Source: Polyangiaceae bacterium (GTDB lineage: Bacteria > Myxococcota_A > Polyangia > Polyangiales > Polyangiaceae). Taken from it: DNA of 64,000 nucleotides. Position 1 is the stretch's first letter; each line of letters starts with the position of its first letter. The position numbers and the translations under genes are program-made. Below the pieces are notes generated by a model that did no database searches, was not told where the DNA came from, and saw only the letters and a program-made list of their open reading frames with translations. The DNA lies in assembly GCA_020848455.1 (NCBI GenBank), contig JADLAB010000351.1, positions 50,121-114,120 on the forward strand, given 5' to 3'. Of this stretch, positions 42,578 through 52,297 are shown piece by piece.

Positions 42578-45127
42578 TCAGGGCGCGTCGAGCTCGTCGA
42601 CGTCGTCGGGTGCGCTGGCGCCGGGGGTGGCTGGCCGGGACGCCGGGGCCGGCGCGGCGCCCGCGCGCCCCGGGCGCTGGCGGATCCAGAGCTGCTCCTT
42701 GTTGCGCGTCGCCGCCTGCGTGAAGCCCGCGAGCGCGCCGGCCGGGAGCGCGGGCTTGCACCCGAAGCCGACGACGACGAAGTCCGCCTCGGCGAGCAGC
42801 GCCTCGAGGCCGGCCTCGTCGCCGGGGGCCGGCACATCGGCGGGGAGCTTCGGCGTGCCCTTCTGCCACTTGTCGAAGACCGTGAGCGCGTTGAGATCGT
42901 GCAGGCCCCGCTCGTACAGGGCGCCGCAGCCGAGGTAGGCCACTCGGTTGACGAACGGCCCCTCGGGCGGCTCCGCGGCGACCTCGGCGAGCAGCCGGGA
43001 GCCGGTGGAGCGCGGCGCCTCGGCCCAGTTCGTCACGTACTCGAAGAAGCGCAGATCGCCGGCGAGGTTGTCGAAGCCGCGGCTCGTGCTCGCGCGGTAG
43101 AGCAGGTGCGTCACGCCGAGCTCGACGAGCCGGTCGTGCATGGCGCGCGGCGAGTCGAGCTCGCCCCAGCGCAGGCCGTACTGCCAGGGCACGAAGTCCG
43201 ACACCACGCTGCGCCACATTCCGAGGCGGCGGTTCTCCTCGTGGTTCAGCACGCGCGCGCCCGGCGGGAGCAGGGCTGCGACGCGGCTGAACTCGGTCGA
43301 GAGCTCGAGCCGGCCCTCGTACTTCTTCTTGTAGCCCTGCCCGAGCAGGTCGCTCACGATGCGCACGGGCGAGCCGCCGGCCATGGCGTGCGTGCCGAAG
43401 AAGTACACGTCGCCGCCCCAGACGATCTGCAGGCCGACGAGCAGGCTCACGGCCCCGCGCGCGAGCCAGCCGCTGCGCCACACGAGGACGAGCACGGCGG
43501 CGACGACGCACGCCATCCAGGGCAGGCTCACCTGCAGGTAGCGGTCCTGGTGCATGGTCCAGTACCACTGGAAGACGGCGAGGTGCGCGGCCGCCACGAG
43601 CCCCCAGGTTCGTGCCGTCCGCTTGAGCAGCGGAAGGGCGAAGACGCCGAGCGTGAAGAGCGAGCCGAAGATCGGGACTTTGCCGTGGAACTTCGGCCAG
43701 TCGTTCGGCTTGAAGGAGAACTCGTAGAGGGCGAGCAGGGTCTCCTTGAGGCGCGCGCCGAGCGTGCCCTTCGGGCGCCAGTCGCCGACCTGCTGGCCGT
43801 TGAAGTAGTCGTCGAAGGTGGCCGCGGCGTCGGAGGCCCACGGGTGGACCTTGAAGACCCTGTGCAGGTACGGGTAGAGCGGATCGCCGTACCACACCCA
43901 GTTCTTGAGCCAGTGCGGCGCGGTGAGGACGAGCCCGGCGAGGAGCGCTGCGGCCGGCCCGGTCAGGAACCGCAGATCGAGCGGCCTGCGCGCCTCGCCG
44001 GGTTTGGCGCGCAGGCGCGCGAGGCCCGTACGACCCCCGAGGTAGAGCGCCCGGAGCACGATGCCGAGCACCGGCAAGAGCGCGAGCTGCGCGCCCTGGT
44101 ACTTCGTGAGCAGGGCGCCCGACACCATCGCCGCGAACGCGATGCAGTGCCGCGGCTCGAGCGCGCGCCAGGCCCGCACGAAGAAGTAGTAGATCGGGAT
44201 GCCCCACAGGGCCGTGATGTGGTCGGCGGCCGTCGACAGGTTCGAGTCGTAGAGGAAGATCCCCGGAAAGAGGAAGAGCGCGACCCAGGCGAGCCCGGTG
44301 CGCGCGCCGGGCACGAGCCAGCGCACGAGCACGGGCATGCTCGCGAGCGTGAAGAGAAAGAGCACGAACTCGAGGTGCCCGGCGAGGAGCACGCGCTCGA
44401 CCATCGGCATGCCCGGCACGAGCAGGGTCCAGGTGTAGAGCACGCTCGCGAGCTGGGGGATCGCGGCGCTGAGCCAGCCCTCGGCCGAGGGCAGGATGGC
44501 GCCCTCGGCGGCGTACTGCTGCGCCAGGCCGAGGTGGTAGAAGTGCGAGTCGAAGGCGACGTTCCTCGGCGTCAGGATCATGAAGTAGACGGCGCCGAGG
44601 CAGAAGAGGCCGAACGCGCCGATGGGCCAGGCCCACCACGGCGCGCGCGGAGCGCGCCGGCGCGCGGCCCGGAGGCGCGGCACCACGCGGCGCAGCCGCC
44701 GCCAGAGCGGCACCGCGCCCGCCGCGACGAGGGCGAGCGGGTAGCCGACCGCGAACGCCGGACCGTAGGCGTGCAGCAGCCCCGCCACGAAGGTCCCGAG
44801 GAAGAACACGAGCACGCCGCTCGCCGCGCTCAGCATGAGGCGCGGGCGGAGCGCGAGGCCGCGCGGGAAGAGCCAGCCGACGACGAGGTGCCCCACCGAG
44901 AGGCACGCGAGCGCGAACCCGAGGCTCCAGAGCCAGAGCCGCGCGTAGATCCAGAAGAGCCACTTGTCGATCGGGTAGTGGGGCGAGACCTTGCTCGCGA
45001 AGAGCGCCACGGCCGCGAGCAGCACGCCGGCGAGCGCGACCTTGCGCACGTGGCCCGTCACGGTGCGGACGCGCTTGGTGCGGGGATCGTCGCGGAGGGC
45101 GCGCAAGCGCGTGAGCCAGGCTGACAC
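42578..45127 (-). CDS. Large polytopic membrane protein, GT-C-like
   Basis: An 849-residue protein starting at a GTG. Roughly the first 560 residues contain a dozen or more hydrophobic helices. An outer loop near the first third reads 'VAFDSHFYHLGLAQQYAAEG', which is similar to the acceptor loop of GT-C mannosyl- or arabinosyltransferases. The C-terminal ~290 residues are soluble and probably periplasmic ('GVTHLLYRASTSRGFDNLAG'). It heads a two-gene operon with the smaller GT-C-like gene and is divergent from the alkaline-phosphatase-like gene. Confidence 0.75.
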   Translation of the reverse strand: MSAWLTRLRALRDDPRTKRVRTVTGHVRKVALAGVLLAAVALFASKVSPHYPIDKWLFWIYARLWLWSLGFALACLSVGHLVVGWLFPRGLALRPRLMLSAASGVLVFFLGTFVAGLLHAYGPAFAVGYPLALVAAGAVPLWRRLRRVVPRLRAARRRAPRAPWWAWPIGAFGLFCLGAVYFMILTPRNVAFDSHFYHLGLAQQYAAEGAILPSAEGWLSAAIPQLASVLYTWTLLVPGMPMVERVLLAGHLEFVLFLFTLASMPVLVRWLVPGARTGLAWVALFLFPGIFLYDSNLSTAADHITALWGIPIYYFFVRAWRALEPRHCIAFAAMVSGALLTKYQGAQLALLPVLGIVLRALYLGGRTGLARLRAKPGEARRPLDLRFLTGPAAALLAGLVLTAPHWLKNWVWYGDPLYPYLHRVFKVHPWASDAAATFDDYFNGQQVGDWRPKGTLGARLKETLLALYEFSFKPNDWPKFHGKVPIFGSLFTLGVFALPLLKRTARTWGLVAAAHLAVFQWYWTMHQDRYLQVSLPWMACVVAAVLVLVWRSGWLARGAVSLLVGLQIVWGGDVYFFGTHAMAGGSPVRIVSDLLGQGYKKKYEGRLELSTEFSRVAALLPPGARVLNHEENRRLGMWRSVVSDFVPWQYGLRWGELDSPRAMHDRLVELGVTHLLYRASTSRGFDNLAGDLRFFEYVTNWAEAPRSTGSRLLAEVAAEPPEGPFVNRVAYLGCGALYERGLHDLNALTVFDKWQKGTPKLPADVPAPGDEAGLEALLAEADFVVVGFGCKPALPAGALAGFTQAATRNKEQLWIRQRPGRAGAAPAPASRPATPGASAPDDVDELDAP

Positions 45128-45281
45128 GGCGCGGATTCAAGCGCGCGTGCGCGACGCGCGTCAACACCGCGGCCCCGCGAGCGCCGGTGGCCTGTGCTAT
45201 GAGGGCCCGAGAGAGCGGGACCGGACGGCCTTGAGCACGGGCGAAGAGAGCGGAGCAGGCGGATCGGCGAGGCGCGCCGAG

Positions 45282-47234
45282 GTGCGCGCCACCCCCCCCG
45301 TGCTCGGCGCGCCGCGCGCGATCCTCGTCGCGTGGCTGCTCTCTGCGCTCGTGGACGTGGCGTTCGCGAGCGTCCGGGTCGGCCTGCCGCGCGGCGGGAT
45401 CGGCGTGCGCCTCGCGGCCCACGCCTTCGACCTCGGGCAGGCTGCGGCGGTCGGCCTGCTGGCCGCCGGGGCCGCCGGCGCCTGGCTCCGCTTCGGGCCG
45501 CGCGCGGCCGCCTGGCGCTACCTGGCGATCTACGCCGCTGCCGCGGCGGTCGGGGTGCTCGTCCTCTGCGACGATCTGCAGGGCGTGGCGGGCGACCCGC
45601 GCGGGCCGAAGTCGATCGCCGCCGCGCTCGTGGCGAGCGGCTGCATCCCGGCCGCGGCGCTCGTCGCGACGCTCCTCGGCCGCGGCAAGCTGCGGCTCGT
45701 GCTCGCCGCCGGCGCGCTCGGGGCGGCGGTCGTCAACAACGCCCTCTTCGCGCGCAACTACCTCGGGGTGCACCTCTTCGCGCTCGGCGGTGCCGCGACG
45801 CTGCTCGCGGGCGCGCTCGCCGGGCTCGAGCTGCCGCGCGCGCTCGGCTGGCTCGGCCGGACGCGCGGGGCACCCGTCCTCGCGGTGCAGGCCGCGCTCT
45901 GCCTCGGCGCAGGCTACGCCGTCGTCGTCCACCCGAGCGGCGTCGTGATGGCGGAGCTCTACCGCATCCCGGGCGCGGCGCTCGCACCCTTCCTCTCGAG
46001 GCTCGGGGCCGGCGCGGGTCCGGGAGCGGCGGTCGCGGGCGCGTGGTTCCACGACCGCACGAACCTGCCGGACGTGCCGCCGACCGGCGCGCCGCTGGCC
46101 GGCCCGGGTCCGGTCGTGCTGCTGCTCTCGATCGACGCCTTGCGCCACGAGCTCGTCGACTCGGGTGACTACGCGGACGCGTTCCCCACGCTCCACCGTC
46201 TCGCGGCCGAGGGGGTGAGCTTCACGAGCGCGCGCGCGCCCTCGGGCGCGACCGTGCCGTCGCTCGCCGCGATGTTCACCGGCCGCTTCTACTCGCAGCT
46301 CTACTGGACCGAGCAGACGGGCGGCGGCCGGCAGAAGCTGTTCCCCCACGCGGACGATACCCCGCGCCTCCAGTCGCTCGTCGCCCGGGCGGGCGGGCGC
46401 ACGGCGGTCGTGATGTCCGGCACGGGCCTCGCCGACAAGTACGGCCTCACGAACGACTTCCAGGAGTCGATCGGTACGGGCATCGCGACCGGCAGGGCGT
46501 CGGCGAGCCTCACCGACGACATCATCAAGCGCCTCGCCACCGTGGGCGACGAGGGGCTCTTTCTCTACACGCACTACTTCGAGCCGCACGCGCCCTACGA
46601 TCGCGGCGGCACCCAGGGCACGCCCTTCGAGCGCTACCTCCGGGAGGTCGCCATCGTGGACCGCGATCTCGCCCGGATCGCCGCGGCGCTGCGCGAGCGC
46701 GGGCTGTTCGACCGGGCCGTCCTCATCGTGACGGGCGATCACGGCGAGGCCTTCGGCGAGCCCCACGACTTCCACGGCACCAAGGAGCACGCGGTCACGC
46801 TCCACGACGAGCTCGTGCACGTGCCGCTCGTGTTCTGGGGCGGCGCGCTCGCGCCGCGCGTGGTGCCCGCGGCGGTGTCGCTCGCCGACCTCGGGCCCAC
46901 GATCCTCGATCTGTTCGGCGCGCCGACACCCGCGCGCTTCATGGGCCAGAGCCTGGTGCCGTTCCTGCGCGGCGAGTCGCCGGAGCTCGAGCGGCCGGTG
47001 GTCCTCGAGAGCGGGCGGCAGCAGCGCGGCATGATCTTCCGCGACGGGCTGAAGCTGCTCGTCGACGGCAAGCTCGGCACCAACGAGCTCTACGACCTGG
47101 CGAACGACCCCGACGAGCGCGCGAACCTCTTCGACGAGCGCCCGGACGCGGCGGAGCGGCGCGCCGAGCTCGAGGCCTACTTCGAGGCGCACGCGCTGCG
47201 TCGGCCCGGGTACACGATGCCCTACCGACCGTGA
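45282..47234 (+). CDS. Membrane sulfatase/phosphotransferase-like protein (alkaline phosphatase superfamily)
   Basis: About 650 residues from the GTG at 45282, which I prefer to a TTG at 45231 because the codons between them do not show this genome's G/C third-position bias. The first ~260 residues hold six to eight membrane helices. The C-terminal domain is of the sulfatase fold: 'VLLLSIDALRHEL' (metal Asp), 'SGATVPSLAAMFTGRF', 'TGDHGEAFGE' and 'GTKEHAVTLHDELVHVPL'. The nucleophile position is Thr (T324), not the Cys or Ser of sulfatases. Thr is usual in phosphoethanolamine and phosphoglycerol transferases. Its likely role is headgroup transfer to a lipid or glycan. Confidence 0.82.
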   Translation: MRATPPVLGAPRAILVAWLLSALVDVAFASVRVGLPRGGIGVRLAAHAFDLGQAAAVGLLAAGAAGAWLRFGPRAAAWRYLAIYAAAAAVGVLVLCDDLQGVAGDPRGPKSIAAALVASGCIPAAALVATLLGRGKLRLVLAAGALGAAVVNNALFARNYLGVHLFALGGAATLLAGALAGLELPRALGWLGRTRGAPVLAVQAALCLGAGYAVVVHPSGVVMAELYRIPGAALAPFLSRLGAGAGPGAAVAGAWFHDRTNLPDVPPTGAPLAGPGPVVLLLSIDALRHELVDSGDYADAFPTLHRLAAEGVSFTSARAPSGATVPSLAAMFTGRFYSQLYWTEQTGGGRQKLFPHADDTPRLQSLVARAGGRTAVVMSGTGLADKYGLTNDFQESIGTGIATGRASASLTDDIIKRLATVGDEGLFLYTHYFEPHAPYDRGGTQGTPFERYLREVAIVDRDLARIAAALRERGLFDRAVLIVTGDHGEAFGEPHDFHGTKEHAVTLHDELVHVPLVFWGGALAPRVVPAAVSLADLGPTILDLFGAPTPARFMGQSLVPFLRGESPELERPVVLESGRQQRGMIFRDGLKLLVDGKLGTNELYDLANDPDERANLFDERPDAAERRAELEAYFEAHALRRPGYTMPYRP

Positions 47235-48658
47235 GCGCGGGCGGGGGCTCGTGGGGGCGACTCGGGGCCGCGGCGGCGGGCCTCGGGTGCGCCCTGCCGC
47301 TCGCCGTCTACCTCGCCGACTTCACGGTCGACGACGCGCTCATCGGCGCGCGCTACGCCGCGCACCTCGCCGCGGGTCACGGCTATCGCTTCAACGCGAG
47401 CGGTCCGGTGACGGATGGCGTGACGCCGCTCGGCTGGCCCTACCTGCTCGCGCCGTTCGCGGGCGGCGGGCCCGCGGGCGCCCTCCTCGCGGCCAAGGTG
47501 CTCGGTCTCGCGGCGTGGGCGCTCGGCGCGGCGGCGCTCGGCCTGTGCATCCGCGGGCTCGGGGTGCGCCGGCGCCGCTGGCTCGCGCTCCTGCTCGTCG
47601 CCGGCTCGGCACCGCTCGCGGCCTGGGCGTCGGCGGGCATGGAGACGGGCGTCGCGCTCGGCCTCGGGGCGGCCGCCGTCGCGCTCCGTGCGGCGCGGCG
47701 CGAGCGCACGATGGCGGCCTGTGCGGGCCTGCTCGCCTGGCTCCGACCCGAGGCGTTGCCCTTCGCGGTCGCGCTCGCGCTCGGTCCGGCCCGGGGCGGT
47801 GCCGAGGACGAGGCCCGACGCCCCCCGAGGGAGCGGGCCGTCGCGCTCGCACTCGCGGTCGTGCCGTGGCTCGCCGCGGCCCTCGTGCGGTTCGCGGTCT
47901 TCGGGCGCGCCCTGCCGCTGTCGCTCGCGGCCAAGCCGAGCGACCTCACCCATGGCGCGAGCTACGCGCTCGGCGCCTGGCTCGTGACGGGCGGCCTCGG
48001 CGCGCTCGCGTGGTGGACGCTGCCTGGCTGGGTGCGGGGCCTCGCCGTCGCGGTGCTCGTGCACTACGCCGCGACGGCGCTCGGCGGTGGCGACTGGATG
48101 CCCCTCGCGCGGCTCGTGGTGCCGGCCCTTCCGGCCGTGGTCGTCGTCGCGGCGGCGAGCCTCGAGCACGCCGCGCTGCCGTTCGCGGGCGGGCGGCTCG
48201 CGCTCGCGCTCGCGGGCGAGCTCTACCTGGTGGCGGTGCGGGGCCCGGCCGCGGCGCGCGTCGGGGCCGACCGGCGCGCGCTCGTGCGCGAGCTCGAGCC
48301 TGTGCTCGCGGGCCGGGCGGTCGTGGGGGCGCTCGACATCGGGTGGCTCGGCGCCGCCACCGACGCGACGATCGTCGACTTCGCCGGGGTCACCGACCCG
48401 GCGGTCGCGGCGCTCCCCGGCGGCCACACGACGCGGCCGATCCCCGCCATGCTCCTCGAGGCGCGCCGGGTCGACACGCTCGTCCTGCTCCTGTCGCGCG
48501 ACGGCGCGCTCGCCGCGCCCTGGACCGAGAGCCCGTTCGCGCGCGGCGTCGAGCGCTGGGTCGCCCTCGGCCCCGGCATGGCGGAGGATTTCGAGCCGGT
48601 GGTCGTCGCGACCCCGCCGGCGCTGCGCTACGTCGTGCTGTACCGCCGCGCGCGTTGA
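47231..48658 (+). CDS. Polytopic membrane protein, GT-C arabinosyl/mannosyltransferase-like
   Basis: A 475-residue protein. The GTG start overlaps the previous stop as GTGA. After the first helix comes 'DFTVDDALIGARYAAHLAAG', 'HGYRFNASG' and 'VTDGVTPLGWPYLLAPF', an order shared with actinobacterial and other GT-C transferases where the DD pair is catalytic. Several helices follow, then a soluble end with 'DIGWLGAATDATIVDFAGVT'. It is coupled to the phosphotransferase-like gene, so the two may act on the same surface polymer. Confidence 0.8.
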   Translation: MSAGGGSWGRLGAAAAGLGCALPLAVYLADFTVDDALIGARYAAHLAAGHGYRFNASGPVTDGVTPLGWPYLLAPFAGGGPAGALLAAKVLGLAAWALGAAALGLCIRGLGVRRRRWLALLLVAGSAPLAAWASAGMETGVALGLGAAAVALRAARRERTMAACAGLLAWLRPEALPFAVALALGPARGGAEDEARRPPRERAVALALAVVPWLAAALVRFAVFGRALPLSLAAKPSDLTHGASYALGAWLVTGGLGALAWWTLPGWVRGLAVAVLVHYAATALGGGDWMPLARLVVPALPAVVVVAAASLEHAALPFAGGRLALALAGELYLVAVRGPAAARVGADRRALVRELEPVLAGRAVVGALDIGWLGAATDATIVDFAGVTDPAVAALPGGHTTRPIPAMLLEARRVDTLVLLLSRDGALAAPWTESPFARGVERWVALGPGMAEDFEPVVVATPPALRYVVLYRRAR

Positions 48659-48730
48659 CCGGCGGGGCGCGCACCCGGCCCGCGCCGACCGGCGTGGGCG
48701 CTCGCGCTCGGCTGCGCTATGGTGGCCGCC

Positions 48731-49423
48731 ATGAGGATCCGCGGAGCCGTCGTCGCCATGGCTCTCACCATCGCGCTCGGCGCCTGCAGCAGCGGCGCCG
48801 CCGACAGCAAGGGCGCGCGCCAGCCGAGCGCGCCGGCGGCGTCGGTGTCCGCGTCCGCCTCGCGCAGCGAGACGCGGCGTCGCATCCCGCTCACGCGCGC
48901 GCTGCTCGAGGAGCACAGCCTCACGAGCGACGACGTCGCGCTCCTGCAGCTCTACGTGCGCAGCGCCGTCGTCCTGCGTCGCGAGCTCACCGAGGGCACG
49001 CGCGAGGTCACGCCCCAGCACACCCTGCGCATCGTCGACGGGCGCAGCTACGACGAGGTGCTCCTCGCGGACGGCACGCCCGGCATCAGCATCCGGACCA
49101 CGCCCCAGGGCGTGTTCGTGAACTTCGATCCCGACGCGCCGGAGTCGGGCTTCGCCTTCGAGTCCGACGGCGACGACCACTTCCGGCTCAAGGTGGAGAA
49201 GGACGCGGGCGGGCAGGGGCCGAGCGCCAGCTACGAGGGCGAGACCTATCGCGTCGTCCAGGGCGCGAGCGCCTACCTCGAGATCGACGCCGAGAAGCTC
49301 CAGGAGCTCACGAAGCGCCAGCGCAAGCTCCCGGGCGCGCTCTTGCCCGACCCGAGCGCGACGAGCGAGCCGGACGCCGGCGCCGCGCCCGCCGAGGCCG
49401 CCGAGGCCGTCGGGCCCGGCTAG
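48731..49423 (+). CDS. Putative lipoprotein of unknown function
   Basis: A 230-residue protein. The start 'MRIRGAVVAMALTIALGACSSG' is a textbook lipoprotein signal with an LGAC lipobox. A Ser/Ala linker leads to a globular domain of about 130 residues ('GTPGISIRTTPQGVFVNF', 'ASYEGETYRVVQGASAYLE') and an acidic Ala/Pro tail. An earlier in-frame ATG lies at 48719. The stop shares the palindrome CTAG with the stop of the convergent GTPase gene. Confidence 0.72.
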   Translation: MRIRGAVVAMALTIALGACSSGAADSKGARQPSAPAASVSASASRSETRRRIPLTRALLEEHSLTSDDVALLQLYVRSAVVLRRELTEGTREVTPQHTLRIVDGRSYDEVLLADGTPGISIRTTPQGVFVNFDPDAPESGFAFESDGDDHFRLKVEKDAGGQGPSASYEGETYRVVQGASAYLEIDAEKLQELTKRQRKLPGALLPDPSATSEPDAGAAPAEAAEAVGPG

Positions 49424-52011
49424 CAGGTCGCGAGCGCCGCGCGCCACGCTGCGAGTCGCAGCCGGAGCCCGTCGGCGGGTGCGTCGTGCGCCGGCGTCGC
49501 CGCCTCGCTCCGCAGCGCCCGGCCCGCCGCGACGAGCGCCGTGGCGAAGGTGGCCCGCAGCGGCTCCTCGGCGAGGACCGTCGGCGCGAGCGCCGCGGCC
49601 GCGCCGCTCACCACGGCGTCGAGCGCCGGTCCGAGCCCGGCGCTCGCGACGGCCCCGGCGCTCGCCTCGCTGCCCACGGTCGCGACCGCCAAGCGGCGCA
49701 CGATGGCGCGCGCCGCGGCGCCGACCCGCGCCACGGTGCGCTCGACGAGGTAGCGGCGCATGGCCTCCCGCTCGTCGGCCGTGGCGACGGCGCCCTCCTT
49801 GACGAAGCGCTCGAGCGGCCGCGCGTCACCCGCGAGCTCGGCCTCCACCGCGGCGACGTCGCGCTCGGCGTCGTGGACGATGCCGAGCGCACCGGTCTCG
49901 AGGCGGGCCGCGAGGGCGCCCTGGGCCGCGGCCTCGGCCCGCTCGGCGCCGCGCGCGGCTGCACCCGCGGCGGCGCGGCGCTCGGCGTCGCCCGCGAGCT
50001 CGCCCGCGAGCGCGGCGGCCTTGCGGCGCAGCGCGCGCTCGCGCAGGCCGTCGGCGCGATCCACGATCTCGCGGCCGAGCAGCCGCTCGAAGGGCTCCCA
50101 GCCGGAGCGGCCGAGGGCGTCGGCGTCCCCGAGCCGGCCCGCGAGCGCGAGGCGGGCCGACAGGGCGAGCGGCGGGCGGTACGACGCGAGGCCCGCCGTC
50201 GCGAGCGCGGAGGTCACGTAGGCGGTCACGCGCTCGAGGTCGCCGGGCTCGAGCCGGTCGCTCTTGTTCAGCACGACCTGCACCGGCACGCCGAGCGCCG
50301 CGATCTCGCTCATCACGGCGCGCTCGGTCTCCTTGAGCGGCGCGGTGGCGTCGAGCAGCCAGAGCGCGACGTGCGCCTCGGTGAACGAGCCGCGCGCGCG
50401 CTCCGCGTGGTCGGGATCCGGGGCGTTGAAGCCGGGCGTGTCGAGCAGCTCGATGCGCTTGAGCCGTTCGATGGGCGCATGGATGAGCACCCGCTCGACG
50501 CGCTTGCCGGCCGCCTCGACCTCCGCGAGGGCCTGCTTCAGCTCGGCGTGCGGCACGACACGGTCGGCGCCCCCGCGCACGAGCACGCGCGCGAAGGCAT
50601 CCGGCGCCCACGACACCCAGTGCAGGACGGCCGTCGTCGGCCGCACCCCCATCGGCGCGACGTCGGTGCCGAGCAGGGCGTTCAGCATGGTGCTCTTGCC
50701 CGCGTTGAACTCGCCGAGGATGGCCACGCGCAGCGGGCGCTCCCGCTCGAGGGCGAGCGCCTCGAGCGCACCCAGCCGATCGAGCCGGTCGAGCGCGCGC
50801 AGGGCACCCCGCAGCTCGGCGAGCACGGTGGGCCAGTCGGCCGGTTCGGGGGCGTCGACGCCGTCCGCGCCGCCCTCGCCGGCGCGCGCCGGGTCCGGGG
50901 GGACCGCGTCCGCGATGGTCGCGTGGACCAGATCGCGCGCCCAGGCGGCGGCCGGTCCCTCGACCACCTGCTCGAGCGCCCCGAGGGCTGCGTCGCGCTT
51001 GCCCTGGCGCCGCAGGCGCAGCGCCAGGAGCAGCTGCTCGGCCTCCGGCTCGAGCGAGCTGCGCGCCGCGAGCGCCGCCAGGGCCTCCTCGTCCCGCTCC
51101 CCGAACGCGAGGCGCCGCAGCGTCGGCGCGGCGGTGGCGTCGCCCTGCGCCATCGCCTGGGTGAGTGCGCGCCGCGCGTCGTCCGTGCGGCGCTCGGCCA
51201 GGGCGAACGCCGCGACCCAGCGGGGCTCGGCGGCAAGCCCCGCGGCCTCGACGACGCCGCGCACGAGCGCGCGCGGCTCCGCGGCGAGCGTCGGGTACAG
51301 CTCTGCGACGAGCTCGGCCGCGCCCGGCGCCTCGAGCACGAGCCCGCCGAGCGCCTCCCGCGCGCCGTCGATGGCGAGCTCGAGCCCCGCGGCCGGATCG
51401 AGGCGCGCGAGCCGCGCGCGCACGAGCCTGTCGCGCCCGTCCGGACGCTCGGGCGCGCCGAGCTCGGGCAGGGCGCCCTTGGCCGCCGCGACATCGCCGA
51501 GCGCGCGCGCGCACTCGGCGCGGCGCAGGGCGAGCTCGCGATCGGCGCCGGGCAGGCGCCTCGCCCCCTCGAGCCAGCGCGCCGCTCGCGCGGCCTCGCC
51601 CCGCGCGAGATCGAGGTCCGAGAGCGCGAGCCGAGCCTCGCGGCCCACCTCGCCCGGATCCGCCGCGGCGCGCTCGAGCGCCGCCCGCGCCTCGGGCCGG
51701 CCCTGTCGCACGCCGAGCAGCCCGAGGCGCAGCCACAGCTCGAGCTGCCACGGCAAGGCCTGCGTCAGGCCCTCGAGCGCCTCGCGCTCCTCGTCGCGGA
51801 AGCCCGACGCCTCCGCGGCGTCCGCCCAGAGCGCGAGCCCGAGCGGCGATCGGGGCACCCGCGCGAGCAGATCGAGCGCGTGCTCGCGCGCCTCGAGCGG
51901 ATCGCCGTCCTCGAGCGCCTTCTCGGCGAGCCGCCGCGAGTCCTCGGCGCCTCGCGCCACGATCTCGGCCCGGCCGAGCAGCTTGCGTACACCCGCGACG
52001 AAGCGAGACAC
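49420..52011 (-). CDS. TPR-dynamin-like GTPase
   Basis: An 863-residue protein. The first ~400 residues are TPR/helical-repeat-like and Ala/Leu/Arg-rich ('ALWADAAEASGFRDEEREAL'). A dynamin-type GTPase follows: G1 'ILGEFNAGKSTMLNAL' (about 430-445), G2 Thr in 'VRPTTAVLHWVSW', G3 'ELLDTPGFNAPD' and G4 'VLNKSDRLEPGD'. The last ~250 residues are helical, as in dynamin stalks. Bacterial dynamin-like proteins remodel membranes, but no transmembrane pair is obvious here. It starts at a GTG. Gene end is shared with the convergent lipoprotein. Confidence 0.85.
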   Translation of the reverse strand: MSRFVAGVRKLLGRAEIVARGAEDSRRLAEKALEDGDPLEAREHALDLLARVPRSPLGLALWADAAEASGFRDEEREALEGLTQALPWQLELWLRLGLLGVRQGRPEARAALERAAADPGEVGREARLALSDLDLARGEAARAARWLEGARRLPGADRELALRRAECARALGDVAAAKGALPELGAPERPDGRDRLVRARLARLDPAAGLELAIDGAREALGGLVLEAPGAAELVAELYPTLAAEPRALVRGVVEAAGLAAEPRWVAAFALAERRTDDARRALTQAMAQGDATAAPTLRRLAFGERDEEALAALAARSSLEPEAEQLLLALRLRRQGKRDAALGALEQVVEGPAAAWARDLVHATIADAVPPDPARAGEGGADGVDAPEPADWPTVLAELRGALRALDRLDRLGALEALALERERPLRVAILGEFNAGKSTMLNALLGTDVAPMGVRPTTAVLHWVSWAPDAFARVLVRGGADRVVPHAELKQALAEVEAAGKRVERVLIHAPIERLKRIELLDTPGFNAPDPDHAERARGSFTEAHVALWLLDATAPLKETERAVMSEIAALGVPVQVVLNKSDRLEPGDLERVTAYVTSALATAGLASYRPPLALSARLALAGRLGDADALGRSGWEPFERLLGREIVDRADGLRERALRRKAAALAGELAGDAERRAAAGAAARGAERAEAAAQGALAARLETGALGIVHDAERDVAAVEAELAGDARPLERFVKEGAVATADEREAMRRYLVERTVARVGAAARAIVRRLAVATVGSEASAGAVASAGLGPALDAVVSGAAAALAPTVLAEEPLRATFATALVAAGRALRSEAATPAHDAPADGLRLRLAAWRAALATC

Positions 52012-52170
52012 GCCCGAGGCGTAGGTGCGCGCCGAGGGCGCGGCAAGGAGCGCCGCTGGGGCGGCGTCGCGTCAGTGCCCGCACGGCTGGCGCAGCCTGG
52101 CACATGACCCCGGGGTCGCGGTCCGATCGTCTCAGGGGCCCCGACCGCCCGGATCTCGGTCGCCGTGAGG

Positions 52171-52203
52171 AGAATTTGTTTAGTCAATCAGATTAGATAG
52201 ACA
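52171..52203. promoter_or_regulatory. AT-rich patch between divergent genes, candidate promoter
   Basis: The 286 bp between the GTPase gene and the TM-TPR gene hold no other gene I can support. In this very GC-rich DNA, 52171-52203 is unusually AT-rich, with TTGTTT, TTAGTC and AGATTAGATAG. It probably contains one or both divergent promoters. I could not assign clear -35 and -10 boxes. Confidence 0.4.
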
Positions 52204-52297
52204 CGAGCTCGCGGCGCCATGGTGCGGGCGCCGAGGCTTGGCCCGGATCGTGAAGGGGCCCCGTCGTGGCGCGTTGGCGCTGCGCAGGAGAGCCCTC

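Noticed and set aside
41241..47192. A minus-strand open frame of almost 2,000 codons
   Set aside because: It crosses several real genes on both strands and is Arg/Ala/Pro-rich, as expected for the shadow frame of high-GC DNA. The true genes in other frames have motifs and codon bias.
51765..52187. Short minus-strand frame starting 'TKQILLTATEIRAVG' upstream of the GTPase
   Set aside because: After ~20 residues it becomes Arg/Ser/Pro-rich and overlaps the GTPase gene in another frame, so it is likely non-coding.
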